DNA of 64,000 bases. Origin: Prinsepia uniflora (Eukaryota; Streptophyta; Magnoliopsida; Rosales; Rosaceae). The notes under the pieces were generated by a model that worked only from the letters and a program-made list of their open reading frames with translations, had not been told where the DNA came from and did not search any database. The stretch spans positions 39,152,131 to 39,216,130 of the forward strand of contig CM064875.1 in the NCBI GenBank assembly GCA_032719365.1. Direction: 5' to 3'. The translations under genes and the position numbers were made by a program. Positions 21,261-31,950 of the stretch are shown here, in pieces (within the stretch, counting starts at the first letter, position 1; each line of letters opens with the position of its first letter).

Positions 21261-23552
21261 ATATCATTCGAAAGTTTAAATTTAAAGATATTATTATATG
21301 TAAATTATAAAATAATAAAATATAATTTAACCTCAATTAAAATGTAGTATGTTTAATTAGTAACTTTATTTCCTTAAAATTGAACTTTATATTCCCACGT
21401 AAAGGTTTAGAAATTGTCAGGAATGTGACATGATGATGACGAACATATGATTGCTTTTTGTTTTTTGGATGAGGGGCAGAGTGAGCAGTACATGAGACAA
21501 GAATGATGGTTCGACTCTTGATTGCGACACGAATCGCCTCAAGTCACTTCCTTTGTTCCTCGGCTTCTCTCGGGTCGGTTTTTGGGCCACAGAATTTGAC
21601 GCGTGTAAAAAAGCGTGTGGGGCAGTAGATCAGGCAGTCATAATACGACTCTGACTTTGAACAAAAAGCGTTAAAACGCGGTTGCGCCAGCCTCTCTATC
21701 CACTCGCAAAAGATATGCGTGGACAAAAAGACATGGAGCCAACATGATTGAGGTTGAGGTTACACAGTGCCAGACAATGTATGGTTTAATCCAAGTGTCA
21801 GTAACTTACTATCACAATGAATCTCAGCGCTGCTGAGTCAACATTCAAGTCAACGTAATTGTGAGTGATATAAGTTGATCTTACGAGCTAGCTAGCTCCG
21901 TCTCATTTCAAAATATGTGGATTTGATCTCATACTTTCTAAAAGATTTGATTGCAGAATACGGACGAGTTGAGAATAATATTTTCTTTGTGTTATATCCT
22001 CGTAATATTTTTTAAATTTATTAAATTATCGTTATTTTTATATTATAATTAAAATTATTTAATTTTCTAAAAGTAATATTTTAAGATTATTAGTGTAAAA
22101 AACCAATCAAATATATTGGAATTGACTGAATCATTGATATATTAATTAAATGGATAATTTGAAACGAACATTTTAATTATATATTATTAAAATTGTTAAT
22201 CTATTTGATACATATAAATGATTAAAAAAAATTTAATATTATTGATTTTTTTATGACGATGATTCTCATATGATGAGCAACATTGATTGTCCTATATAAC
22301 AATTCTGAAGACCTTCCGACAAGTCCGAAGACTTGGCACATCCCATCTCATGAGAAGTGCTAAGAACATAACACATCTTTGTAACCAAAAATGATAAATC
22401 TAGAAAATGAATGAGTCTGATTTGAATACGTTTAAACATAATTTGTTATTTCAAAAAAATGATAATTAGAGTAGAATGTAAGTATTATCCATAATTCAAT
22501 ATTGACAATTTAAAATTAATATTTCTCATTAAATTAAATAAGTAACTCTCGAGTTTTGACCACAATTAACTTATAATCAATTATACTTAATGTTCAGCTG
22601 ACAAGTAGTAGTAACGTGGTGAGGAAGCCACAATTGGATGGATATAATGGTTCCCAATAACATTGTTTTCATAAATGAATCTTTAATTAAACGTGATGAT
22701 GCTCTTGACTTATTCGTTTTAAGGAAATGAAGAATATATGCAAATCATAACTAATTGTTTTTTTATTTTTATTTTTATCAAACACACATGACACCTTCCT
22801 AGCTCACTTTATCAATGACGTACTAAAAAAAAAACTTACAGAAAAAATGAATACAATTTAATCGAGTACTCTGCTATAAAAGGAATGAGTACATTCAATC
22901 AATTTACAATGAATACTAACATTACAATTTGGGAAAATTATTGTCAAAGTCTATGAATTTTACACTAAATTCAGTTCTCCCTTTCATCTTCCCAAAAAAA
23001 AAATACAACACAAAGAATAATGGATAGAAAAGCTGAAAATAAAAAATATAGGAAGGAAAGGTGTAAAGTGCATAATATGAAATTGCACACGTAAAAAGCT
23101 TGGAGAATGGGGCATGGAGCATGGTCTCCCAAAACAATGATCATCTCCACATACAGAATTATACAGATGCGGAGACAAATGGAAAGAGAGGCAAAGGTAG
23201 TGGAAGCGTGAATGGATTGGTACAAAGCAAGCCAAAAAGCAATGTTTAATGAGAGAAAAAAGAAGACATAGAGAGATACGGATATGAGTAATTTAATATA
23301 ATCTTTTGTACGTACGTATAACAAAATGGCATGCAATATAAACTCTTTGTAATAGTATTCTTCTGCCCAGTCTACTTAATAACATGAGCTTGTAATTAAA
23401 TAAGGTGTTAAAGTGAGTGCTAGACTAGACACTAATCTTCCATCATGGGTGTAATATGTTTGAGAATAATATATATCATTCTCCATTGTTTATTGGTGGT
23501 CTTGAGTACTATTTTGGTAAATATTTTCATTATTGGGAAATTAAATAGTTGT
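21261..23552. other. AT-rich low-copy DNA, no gene seen
   Basis: No recognisable domain in any frame. A TATA-like GCTATAAAAGG at 22872-22882 (+) has no convincing ORF after it. The hydrophobic minus-strand frame at 22971-23336 lacks any known motif and has low-complexity composition. Part of 22150-22290 resembles 25395-25520. Confidence 0.4.
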
Positions 23553-23868
23553 CGATGTTTTTTGAACTTTACGGTACTAATTTTAGCTATCATTCTTGAT
23601 CTTTATTATTAGTACCAGACGTACATGAGATATGTATAAACATACAATTAGGATAGTTCTTATGCTAAATTTTTCAATAATTTATATTAAAACAACACGT
23701 ACACAGACAACTTTAATTACCTTAATTCTTTTTAATAGAAATTGTTGAGATTTTAGTGGATGGACTGTCCTAGCTTATGGCTTTAAACATAGTTCAGACA
23801 TGTATGCTGCTCATAATAAAGTTCAGAATGATAGCTAAAACTAATAGAAAGTTCGGGGATATTGAAAA
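23553..23868. mobile_element. Fold-back MITE (about 315 bp)
   Basis: Left arm 23553-23613 and right arm 23812-23868 are inverted copies. Both contain TTTTAGCTATCATTC, preceded by GAACTTT and followed by CTTTATTAT (arms compared after reverse complementing the right). About 200 bp lie between them with no ORF. Duplication at the ends not resolved. Confidence 0.65.
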
Positions 23869-24421
23869 CAGTATGTTTTTTTCCTTATATTAATTTATCA
23901 ATATCTAATGTGCTGTATATATTTTCATTCCTCAGACACTTTTTGGAGGGATAGGGCAATGTGGCATAGGGACTAAGGGACCAAACTTCATGCTTCTTCA
24001 ATGGCTTGTTTCTTCCTTTTTTATATCCTAACTGGGGCGGTCACAGAATCATATAGGCCGGCTGCTCTTATGGAGTCTACTGTTATGATTGCTGTTTCAA
24101 TTCGTAGTGGATTTTGGGTCCCCTCTACTCTCCAGGAATAACAAGATAGAAGGGGGGGTACCTAATAGTCTTCATCAATCTCATAATGGCCCAGAATAAA
24201 TCAATGCACCAATGAGTGCATATATATTCAGTACATAGCTACATTCAAACTTATTATAGTATGTGCCAAAGTTGATTATATATCCATCTTAGCCAATCCT
24301 AAATTGACATGTCATTACACAATTTCGCGATGCTTTGGTCATCATAGATAGTGAAAAAGGTCTAAATTACGAATATATATATAAATTATAATTACTCACT
24401 ACTATTGGCTATTGCATTAGC

Positions 24422-24442
24422 TATATATATATATATATATAT
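24422..24442. repeat. (TA)n microsatellite
   Basis: Uninterrupted TA run of about ten units. Confidence 0.9.
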
Positions 24443-24768
24443 AGGCATGATTTAACCAACCCTCCACTAAGATGATGCAATGCCAACACATGTGTTTAGG
24501 TTTGAATATATGGTTAGAGCATAATGCTCTTTTTCTGAACTTATATTATCACCATAATGTATACATTTTTTTTTTCGTAAATACCACGAGTTGTTGCCTA
24601 ATCTTCATTTTGGATACGGCTCATCTGTAGCCACAAAGTGTTTCTAGCTAGTTTTAATCTCATGCGTATTCATTTACCTATTAATTCTACAAATTAGGTA
24701 TTGGTCTCATTCTTACTGGAGTACTAAAACTTGAGATTTCTCACATATTATGTAGAGGTGAATATAAC

Positions 24769-24850
24769 TAAACCGTATTACTAAGTAGCACTAAAATGAA
24801 CATAATTATTAAACCGTATTACTAAGTAGCACTAAAATGAACATAATTAT
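24769..24850. repeat. Perfect 41-bp tandem duplication
   Basis: Two identical 41-bp units (24769-24809 and 24810-24850) beginning TAAACCGTATTACTAAGTAG. No difference between the copies, so it is recent. Confidence 0.9.
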
Positions 24851-25394
24851 TAATACGATCACAATTTGACAACGAGAACTTTCTTATGATTTAACTATAT
24901 GATGCAATGCCTGGACATATTCTTTAGTTTGAAGGTTCGATTTCGAAATAATGTTCTTCTATTAGTAAACGTACGTCGGCAGCAAGATGTGTATGTAATA
25001 TACGTGCGTAGACGATTTTAAAATGTAACGTCAATTTTTTGTGTTATATGATGGGAATAAAAATGATGACGTCTCTGGATGTCTGCACCAGCTTATGGAT
25101 AAAGACTAGTCATTCATATGGTTTAGGTCCACATTGCGTAGCTAGGTAGCTACTTTGAGTTTATTAATTTGGTAATTGGATCCACAAAAGTGGAATTATA
25201 ACTGGACTCCATTTTTATTTGAGTATGTTTCTATCAAGGATAATACTTATCTATCACCCTGATGGTGAAATTGTTTGTGTACATATGTTATCATAAAAAC
25301 CGTTTATTTTTTAAATCAACATATCAAGATCATCTCTGTAAAAAATTCAATAAAATTGAAGGTTGTTTAAATATTCATATATATCAAATAAATT

Positions 25395-25520
25395 GGCGGT
25401 TCACCATAAGGATCTTAATTTTTACTAAAATCATTGATTTAGTTGATACATATGAAAGACTAAATGACCGCTAATCATATTGATTTTTTTACGAAAAATG
25501 ATCTTGACATGATGATTAAG
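25395..25520. repeat. Diverged dispersed repeat, also at 22150-22290
   Basis: Shared words include TTGATACATAT and ATTGATTTTTTTA, in the same order, followed by a GATGA-rich stretch. It resembles small AT-rich dispersed repeats. The boundaries are uncertain. Confidence 0.35.
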
Positions 25521-25542
25521 TGAATGAATAGTTCAAATTATG

Positions 25543-25569
25543 ATATATATATATATATATATATATATA
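25543..25569. repeat. (AT)n microsatellite
   Basis: Uninterrupted AT run of about thirteen units. Confidence 0.9.
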
Positions 25570-27956
25570 AAGACAATTTAATAAATCGAAAGGATGATAT
25601 GAGGAGGTATCATCGAGATAGGATGTAAGTATTGTCCTTCGATCAACTATCTGCTTGCCAAATCCCACCACACCACAAATACAAAAAATATATATATCTC
25701 TCCAATATTTTTTTTTTTTAAATATAGGCTCTTTGTAGTTTTCTTTTTTAACTTCCCAAATTTTTTTTTTATGTATATCTAGCTACCACTTTCTCTCATC
25801 ATGATGATGGATCCAATACCCAAATATGTATACACATAAGGGTTTTTTGTTTCTCTCTTCAAGCTAATAATTATGCCCCATCCAATACCATAAGAACCTT
25901 ATCTTCTGAATCCACACTATAATATACATGCTTCTACATTGTTCTGGATTTGTTCCATGGTGTGACATTTTGAGGGTTTCAATTTTTAGAATGGAAATGC
26001 TCGGTTCATCATTTTGGGTGATGATTGTATCATTTTATTTATGCATTCATTCTATGGATCATTATTAAATGGGTGATTTGCTCAATGTGGCATAATGAAC
26101 ACACTCATAACTCATGGAATCATGGAATCATCACTGTATTTTAATTTGTTCAATTACACTTTGATATGGTTATGAATAAATTTCATTTTGTATTTTCAAT
26201 GAGTTATTCGTGCATATGAATTAAATTATAATGTGTTGTGTTGGGGAGGAGTGTGAGTGGTCCTCATTCTAAACAAATTGTTGGGTTATATATATGAAAT
26301 GGAGGGAGACAAAAGGTTTTGGAGGGAACCCATGCCCTCATTTTTGGTTCCATTAAGTATGTAGTTGGATGCTTGAATCTGTAATATTTAGACACATAAT
26401 CCCTACGTATTTGATTTGGAATTCTCATAGTCTTTGAGATTATCAATTAGATTTGTCGGTGGGCAACATCTTAATCAAGTATTTTTTTTTTTTTAAGATT
26501 ACATAGCTTTATATACACACGTGTTTCATTTTGATTTGTTGGGATATAATGCTAATTATAATTAGTAGGTTAAAAATTGTTTGTAGTTGCGTAGCACTCT
26601 CTTCTAAAATCAAACTAGTTAAAATAGCCCATAATTGGTTAAATCTAACGTGGGTTGGGCGGCAGAAAAATTTTTAATTTGTTTTATCGAATATTTCACT
26701 TATTAATTTCTTACCAAAAAAAAAGAAATTTTATTTCGTAGTCGTTTTGACTTTTGAATAGTTTATCTATAAATGTAAACTTTTTAATTATATTTAATAA
26801 AAAAATTTATATTATAAATAATTGTTTTACTACTTCATTTTATGTAATGGTTATTAAATTATGTAATTATTTTTATAAGAGGAAATTATACATATTAAAT
26901 ATAAACTTTTTTTTTAAAAAAAAAGGCGAAATTTCCTACTACACGAATGTGTTGCTAAATTAATAATACTAGTGAGTTTTTCTTTGGTAAAATGACACTC
27001 AATTCTAATTTATTTTATTATATCCAAATTAGATCTGTATATATTTAGACTAGAATGTGGTTTTATGTGTATGTAATAAGAGTTTTAGGTGTGTCAAAAT
27101 TTTAACTCGAAATCTCTTTTATTGTTGACAAGAAAAAAGAAAAAAGAAAAAGAAAAATATCACTGGTTAACGAGTTAATTGGTAAATATTCCTTCCTTTT
27201 TAAGTACCAAATCAACCAAGGCTAGTCTACTTTGGAGAGGAGCAAACCAACAATTTCTATAAGATGAAATTATTAAATGGTATGGTAATTTATTGAAAAT
27301 GTGATTGAAATTACGGCATAAGCGATGGTATTTCAATTCCATATCTCAAGTGGAATGTAACGTTCTTTGACTATTTAAAAATTAAAACATATTTGACAAA
27401 AATCGAGGGTTTTCTCAATTTCTTAAAATGGCAACCATGAATCTAATCAAGCATTAATCTTAATAAATCATGGTTTTTTTTTTGTTTTTATTCGAATATA
27501 TATTTTATTTAAGATTGTTGACCTAATTAGAATGTAATTTATTTCCTCTTCTAAATCCCAATATTATTTCCAAATACTAAGGAGTTAAAAGACCAATTAC
27601 ATTCAACAAAAATACTGAAAAATAACATAATCCCTAAACTCAAATTAAAATTTCAATCAACTAAACGGGGTCCATAAGAAATAATAAGTTTTGTTATTGT
27701 AAGGTTAGAATCATATATTTCAAACAATTAGTAAGCTCAACCTGTTTGTGTGTCAATATCTTCCCCAAGGCCCAAGGCCCAAAATCAATCGAAGCACAAA
27801 AATTGAAACAAGCTGTGATTTGGTGGTCCTGGACCGACACAGCATGGTAGAAAGCCGAGAACGCCTACCTCAACACAATAAAAAGTAATGGACACAATGC
27901 TGAATTGAAAATCTGCCAAATTATATTATAATTATATCAATACTAAAACAAAAGTG

Positions 27957-28759
27957 GAAAAAACATCATAGATCTACAGTAATTTTCCATTTCTGTCATT
28001 TTTTTTTCTTTTTATATATTTTTTTTCCTTTATTATTTTTTTATTTTTTTTATTTTCCTTTATACATATTAAAAAATTATAAAATATATTTTTAAAAAGT
28101 ACTATTCCCCTACAGTGTTTTACCGGTTTTTCCTTTTTTTCCCTTTCTTTTATAGATATAAAAAAATCACTGTTCATTTATGAAAAATTAGTAATACTCA
28201 ATTCATACTCAATTCAACAACCTTGCGGCAACACTCAGGCCTAATTACTAGTCTATGCTAAAATAGAATTGGGAAAATCACAGTAAATCTACAATGATTT
28301 TCCACTTCTGCCTTTTTTTTTTCCTTTTCTTTTTCTTTTTCTTTTTCTTTTTTTTTCCTTTATCTTTTTTTCCTTTATATTTTTTTCTTTTCCTTTATAC
28401 ATATCAATTTTTTTTTTCGGCCCCCTTTTTTTTTCTTTTCCTTTATTTTTTTCCTTTTCCTTTTCCTTTATATTTTTTTTCTTTTCCTTTATACATATCA
28501 ATTTTTTTTACCTTTACCTTTTTTTTTCTTTTCCATTATTATTATTATTATTATTATTTTCCTTTATACATATAAAAAAAATTATAAAAGAGATATAAAA
28601 AAAATACTGTTCCCCTACAGTGTTTTACGGGTTTTGCCTTTTTTTTTTCCTTTCCTTTATAAATATCAAAAAATCACTGCTCATTTATGGAAAATTAGAA
28701 ATACTCAATTCAACAACCTCGCAGTAACGCGCTGCCCTACTTGCTAGTCTATGCTAAAT
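27957..28759. repeat. Imperfect tandem duplication with poly-pyrimidine expansion
   Basis: Unit 1 (27957-28263) and unit 2 (28270-28759) share the order: AATCTACAnTnATTTTCC, pyrimidine-rich block, CCCCTACAGTGTTTTAC, TCACTG, CAATTCAACAACC, CTAGTCTATGCTAAA. Unit 2 is longer because its CTTTTC-rich block (28310-28560) has expanded. A third partial copy may start near 28765. The Lys- or Phe-rich frames here are low-complexity artefacts. Confidence 0.7.
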
Positions 28760-29068
28760 TCCCAACTCCAAACACTGTTCACTTACAGTGATTTTCGTTA
28801 AATCATTGTTTACGACATGAAAAACCGATCTTACCCTTACTTTCATACCCTTCTCTGCTTTCTGAATAGTTATATGCCACTTTTACCTCTCTTCGAACTC
28901 ACCTTTTGCTCTCTGTTTGTGCGACTGCCTCTCTTTACTACTTATATGTCTCCTTGCCACAACTCCATCCAATCCCCATTTCTTCCTTTCTTGGAACCAG
29001 TGGCTACATCCAATCCTTATATCCGCTTTCCAATTCCTCCATGTTGCTCTCATCAACCATTCATCTTT
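28760..29068. other. Unassigned flank of element A
   Basis: Pyrimidine-rich sequence with an 89-residue frame from 28817 that has no recognised motif and runs into the LTR of element A. It ends with TCTTT, the left target duplication of element A. Confidence 0.4.
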
Positions 29069-30066
29069 TGTAACGACCCGTCCTAAATTCCAGGATTAGA
29101 TTAGTGACTAATCACGATTAGTGAGGTTAATCGGTGATTAGTGGGGTACTTTCAAGCGAACGATGCAAAATGACTGTTTTGCCCCTAGGCGTGGGCAAAA
29201 CGTTGACTTTTCGTTCTGGCGGGCAAATGGACTTTGATCGATGACCGTGACGTAGTTCGGAACCTCACAAGTTCATAGACAGGTGGCATGTTCGATTCCG
29301 ACGTTCGAGGAAAAAGATATGGCGTTCGGAAGTTCAAGGATACTTTGGTAATTTGGTTTAAAAGGAGGCAAATATTTGACTTTTGACCTGGGAGGTCCGA
29401 TGGCCGAGGGCCGAGGACCGTTATGTAGATCGGGACGATACGAATCCGTAGACAGGCGGCACGTCGAATTCGGACGTTCGACGACAAAGTTACGATTCAC
29501 GGATGTTTCGGAGCACTATTTCACGTTTTACGAAACGACTTAGCTTTTGTACTTAAGTGGGCTAGATATTTTAGGAGGGCCCAATGGATGAGTGACAAGT
29601 GTCACTCATCCATTGCTCATTATGATCCCATACATGCATCCCCTCCCTTCGTCGTGAAAAGCAATCCAACCAAACCCAAAAACCCGATCTCACCATTTCT
29701 TCACCTCTGTACAACCCAAACCATTCCCCTTCACTTGGTTCAACCTGAGATGGAGGCAGTGAGAGACTGAGGACTGGTGGAGGTGTCAGGAAGCCTGAAC
29801 CGCCGTGGACAGCGGCGTGGAGGAGGCAAACCCGACAAAGGTACTCGGTTTGCTCCTTTTTCAATTTAAATTCGATTTGTGACGTTAGGCTTGGTTTTTG
29901 GTGATTGTAATTAGGTTATTAGGTCGCTTAGGAGGTATAGAGAAGGTTTTTTATGGGGTTTGGTGGCTGTGAAGCCTGGGAACACAAATGGAAGTATTTG
30001 ACCGAAAAGAGGAAATCGGTTCAATGGATTCTTGTTGGTTTTGAATGGTTTTCTTTATATATTTAG
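29069..30066 (+). repeat. Element A 5' LTR, first piece
   Basis: Begins TGTAACGACCCGTCC. Carries a perfect dyad with 16-bp arms at 29582-29615. It ends TATATATTTAG, where solo LTR S is inserted. Collinear with 57576-58565. Confidence 0.9.
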
Positions 30067-31697
30067 TGACAGGACCCGCCCCGATCCCCCTGGGACCACC
30101 CGGGACGTGCCCTGCTCCCGTCTGACACCCGACATTAAAATACCAAAATTACCCTTATTGCAAATAAAATGCATAAAGAAAATCCAAATTTAAGTCATAC
30201 ATAGCACGCCACACAAATATCCGAATACAAATAGTGTCAGACAAGGGATAGTTCCCGAATACAGTTTATTGAGCACGACTCTAGACACACTACGTGCCAA
30301 CCTACCCAGCAGTAGGGTTCAGGTGCGCAACGTAAACCTATGCCTCTTCCTCGGGATCCTCCTCCTCTTCCTCCTCAATAGCACCACCTGGAGGGGTAGT
30401 AAAACAATAAAGGTAAGTGAGCCGAAACTCAAGGATTACAAACTAGTTTACCATTTAGAAAACATATAGCTTTTCCCCTCCGTTTTCCAAAAAGACATGC
30501 ATCAGTATCAAAAACCACAAAATCATATAATCATAAGCAGAATAATATCAACATAATATAATCTCAGTCACTGCACTATACATCCCAACCCTGACATCCC
30601 AGATGCCCGACGTCCCAGACGCCCAATAAGGTCACAGTCCCAAGGCTACACGTGCCGCCCGGGGTCTCAATCCCGAGTCCAAATCCCGAACCCAGTCCGA
30701 GCATGGCATTCTAGATGCCTGACGTCCCAGACGTCCAACAGTAGCAATCCTGCTCCTGAGTCACTCTACGGTCCGGTCCCTCCGTAGAATGACTCCTCAC
30801 AGGTAATGCGCCGTGACCACTCCGGGGTACCTACATCCGGAGGGGACAGTATCCTAGGGTAGATCTATACAGTGCAGTACCAAAGATAAATATCGAAATC
30901 CATTATACATATACATGACTCAAAACCGTTCATAAACAACCAGACGGGTCTCATGCCCAAACATCGTAATACGTGCCATAAATCATACTCAAGATAAACA
31001 GATACCTTTACTTGAATCACATATAGATATAATAGAAAGTAAAACAGTTATGCATGCCGAGGTTTAGTGAAATCAAAGGTCCACTCACAGTACAATCCCG
31101 CTGCAATCCCGAGCGTAAAGCCCCATCCAAGTGTTAAAGTACAATTCCTGTCATGTCCAAAGCATACGTAAAGGTCACTTTAAGTCCCTATCAAACAACT
31201 AAGAAACCCTAGACTGAAACCGGCCCGGGAAAGCCGTCCGAACACGCTTCCCAAGGCTTCAAACCCTAATTTGACCAACCTAACGATCTCCGATCGACAC
31301 GAAACTACCACCATTGGATCCGTATCGTTGAAACCTTGAAAATGGTCCTGGTCCCACACAAAACACTGTTCACACGTGCCCCCACGTGCTGGTCAACCCG
31401 CTGGTCAACGGTGCTACAGTAATAATGACGTCAGCATGACGTCATCACTGACAGTGTCAGAGGACACGTGTCAGCATTCCATTGGTCCCTGGTCTGACTA
31501 TTTTCTGACATGATGATGTCATCATGACGTCACTGCTGACGTCAGCATAATGACGTCATCAGTTACAGTAACCGGGTCAGAGAAACGGGTCACCGTAGAC
31601 CCACGGTTTGACCCGATCGCAGCTCGTGTTTCCGACCACCATTTCTGGTGAGGTTTGTTCCTATGAACTCGTCACAACACACACTATGGTTCTGTGC
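30067..31697 (-). repeat. Solo LTR S, first piece (TSD TTTAG)
   Basis: Starts TGACAGGACCCGCCCCGATC directly after TTTAG (30062-30066). The other end is at 52206, followed by TTTAG (52207-52211). Total 2311 bp once element B is removed. Related to the chromovirus LTR, with the same order of motifs (CCTGGAGGGG, CCACTCACAG, TGACGTCA array). No internal region, so a solo LTR. Five TGACGTCA sites at 31426, 31437, 31525, 31537 and 31551. Confidence 0.85.
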
Positions 31698-31950
31698 TGA
31701 CAGGACCCATCCCAATCCCCCCGAGATTACCATGGAATGTGCCCTGCTCCCGTCCAACAAGGGGTGTCAGACAAAGGATGACCAAGAGCCACTGCCCAAA
31801 CAGGGCATCCAGAGTGCGCAAGGATCGATGGAGGAGGTGTGCAATGTCCCAGTCTCTGCTGCAATCGCATCCGTGATCAACCTGAAGGGCATTAAAACAA
31901 AAAGCTGTGAGTGGACAAAAACCATTAAGTTTACCAAATACATTTATAAG
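31698..31950 (-). repeat. Element B 3' LTR, piece left of the chromovirus
   Basis: Identical in order to 48382-48634 with a couple of substitutions. It ends ...CATTTATAAG, and ATAAG (31946-31950) is the target duplicated by the chromovirus. Confidence 0.92.

Larger units (their letters stand above)
23869..27956. other. AT-rich intergenic DNA with simple repeats
   Basis: Contains the microsatellites and 41-bp duplication listed separately. Frames at 25262-25474 and 26754-26963 are AT-rich and without motifs. Nothing gene-like is recognised, although exons of an uncharacterised transcript could be missed by eye. Confidence 0.4.

Noticed and set aside
23094..23132. TGGAGAATGGGGCATGGAGCA, superficially like miR164.
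   Set aside because: Only 13 of 21 positions agree, with mismatches through the centre, and no complementary arm was found within a few hundred bases.
22971..23336. Hydrophobic 121-codon minus-strand frame, resembling a small membrane protein.
   Set aside because: AT-rich low-complexity sequence gives Phe/Leu/Ile runs by chance; no start context, motif or conserved neighbour.
23940..24010. GGAGGGATAG and GGACCAAACTTCATGC, resembling parts of miR390 and miR166.
   Set aside because: Partial matches only; no star sequence or hairpin.
28294..28575. Frames rich in Phe or in Lys/Glu on the two strands.
   Set aside because: Translation of a CTTTTC-type simple repeat.
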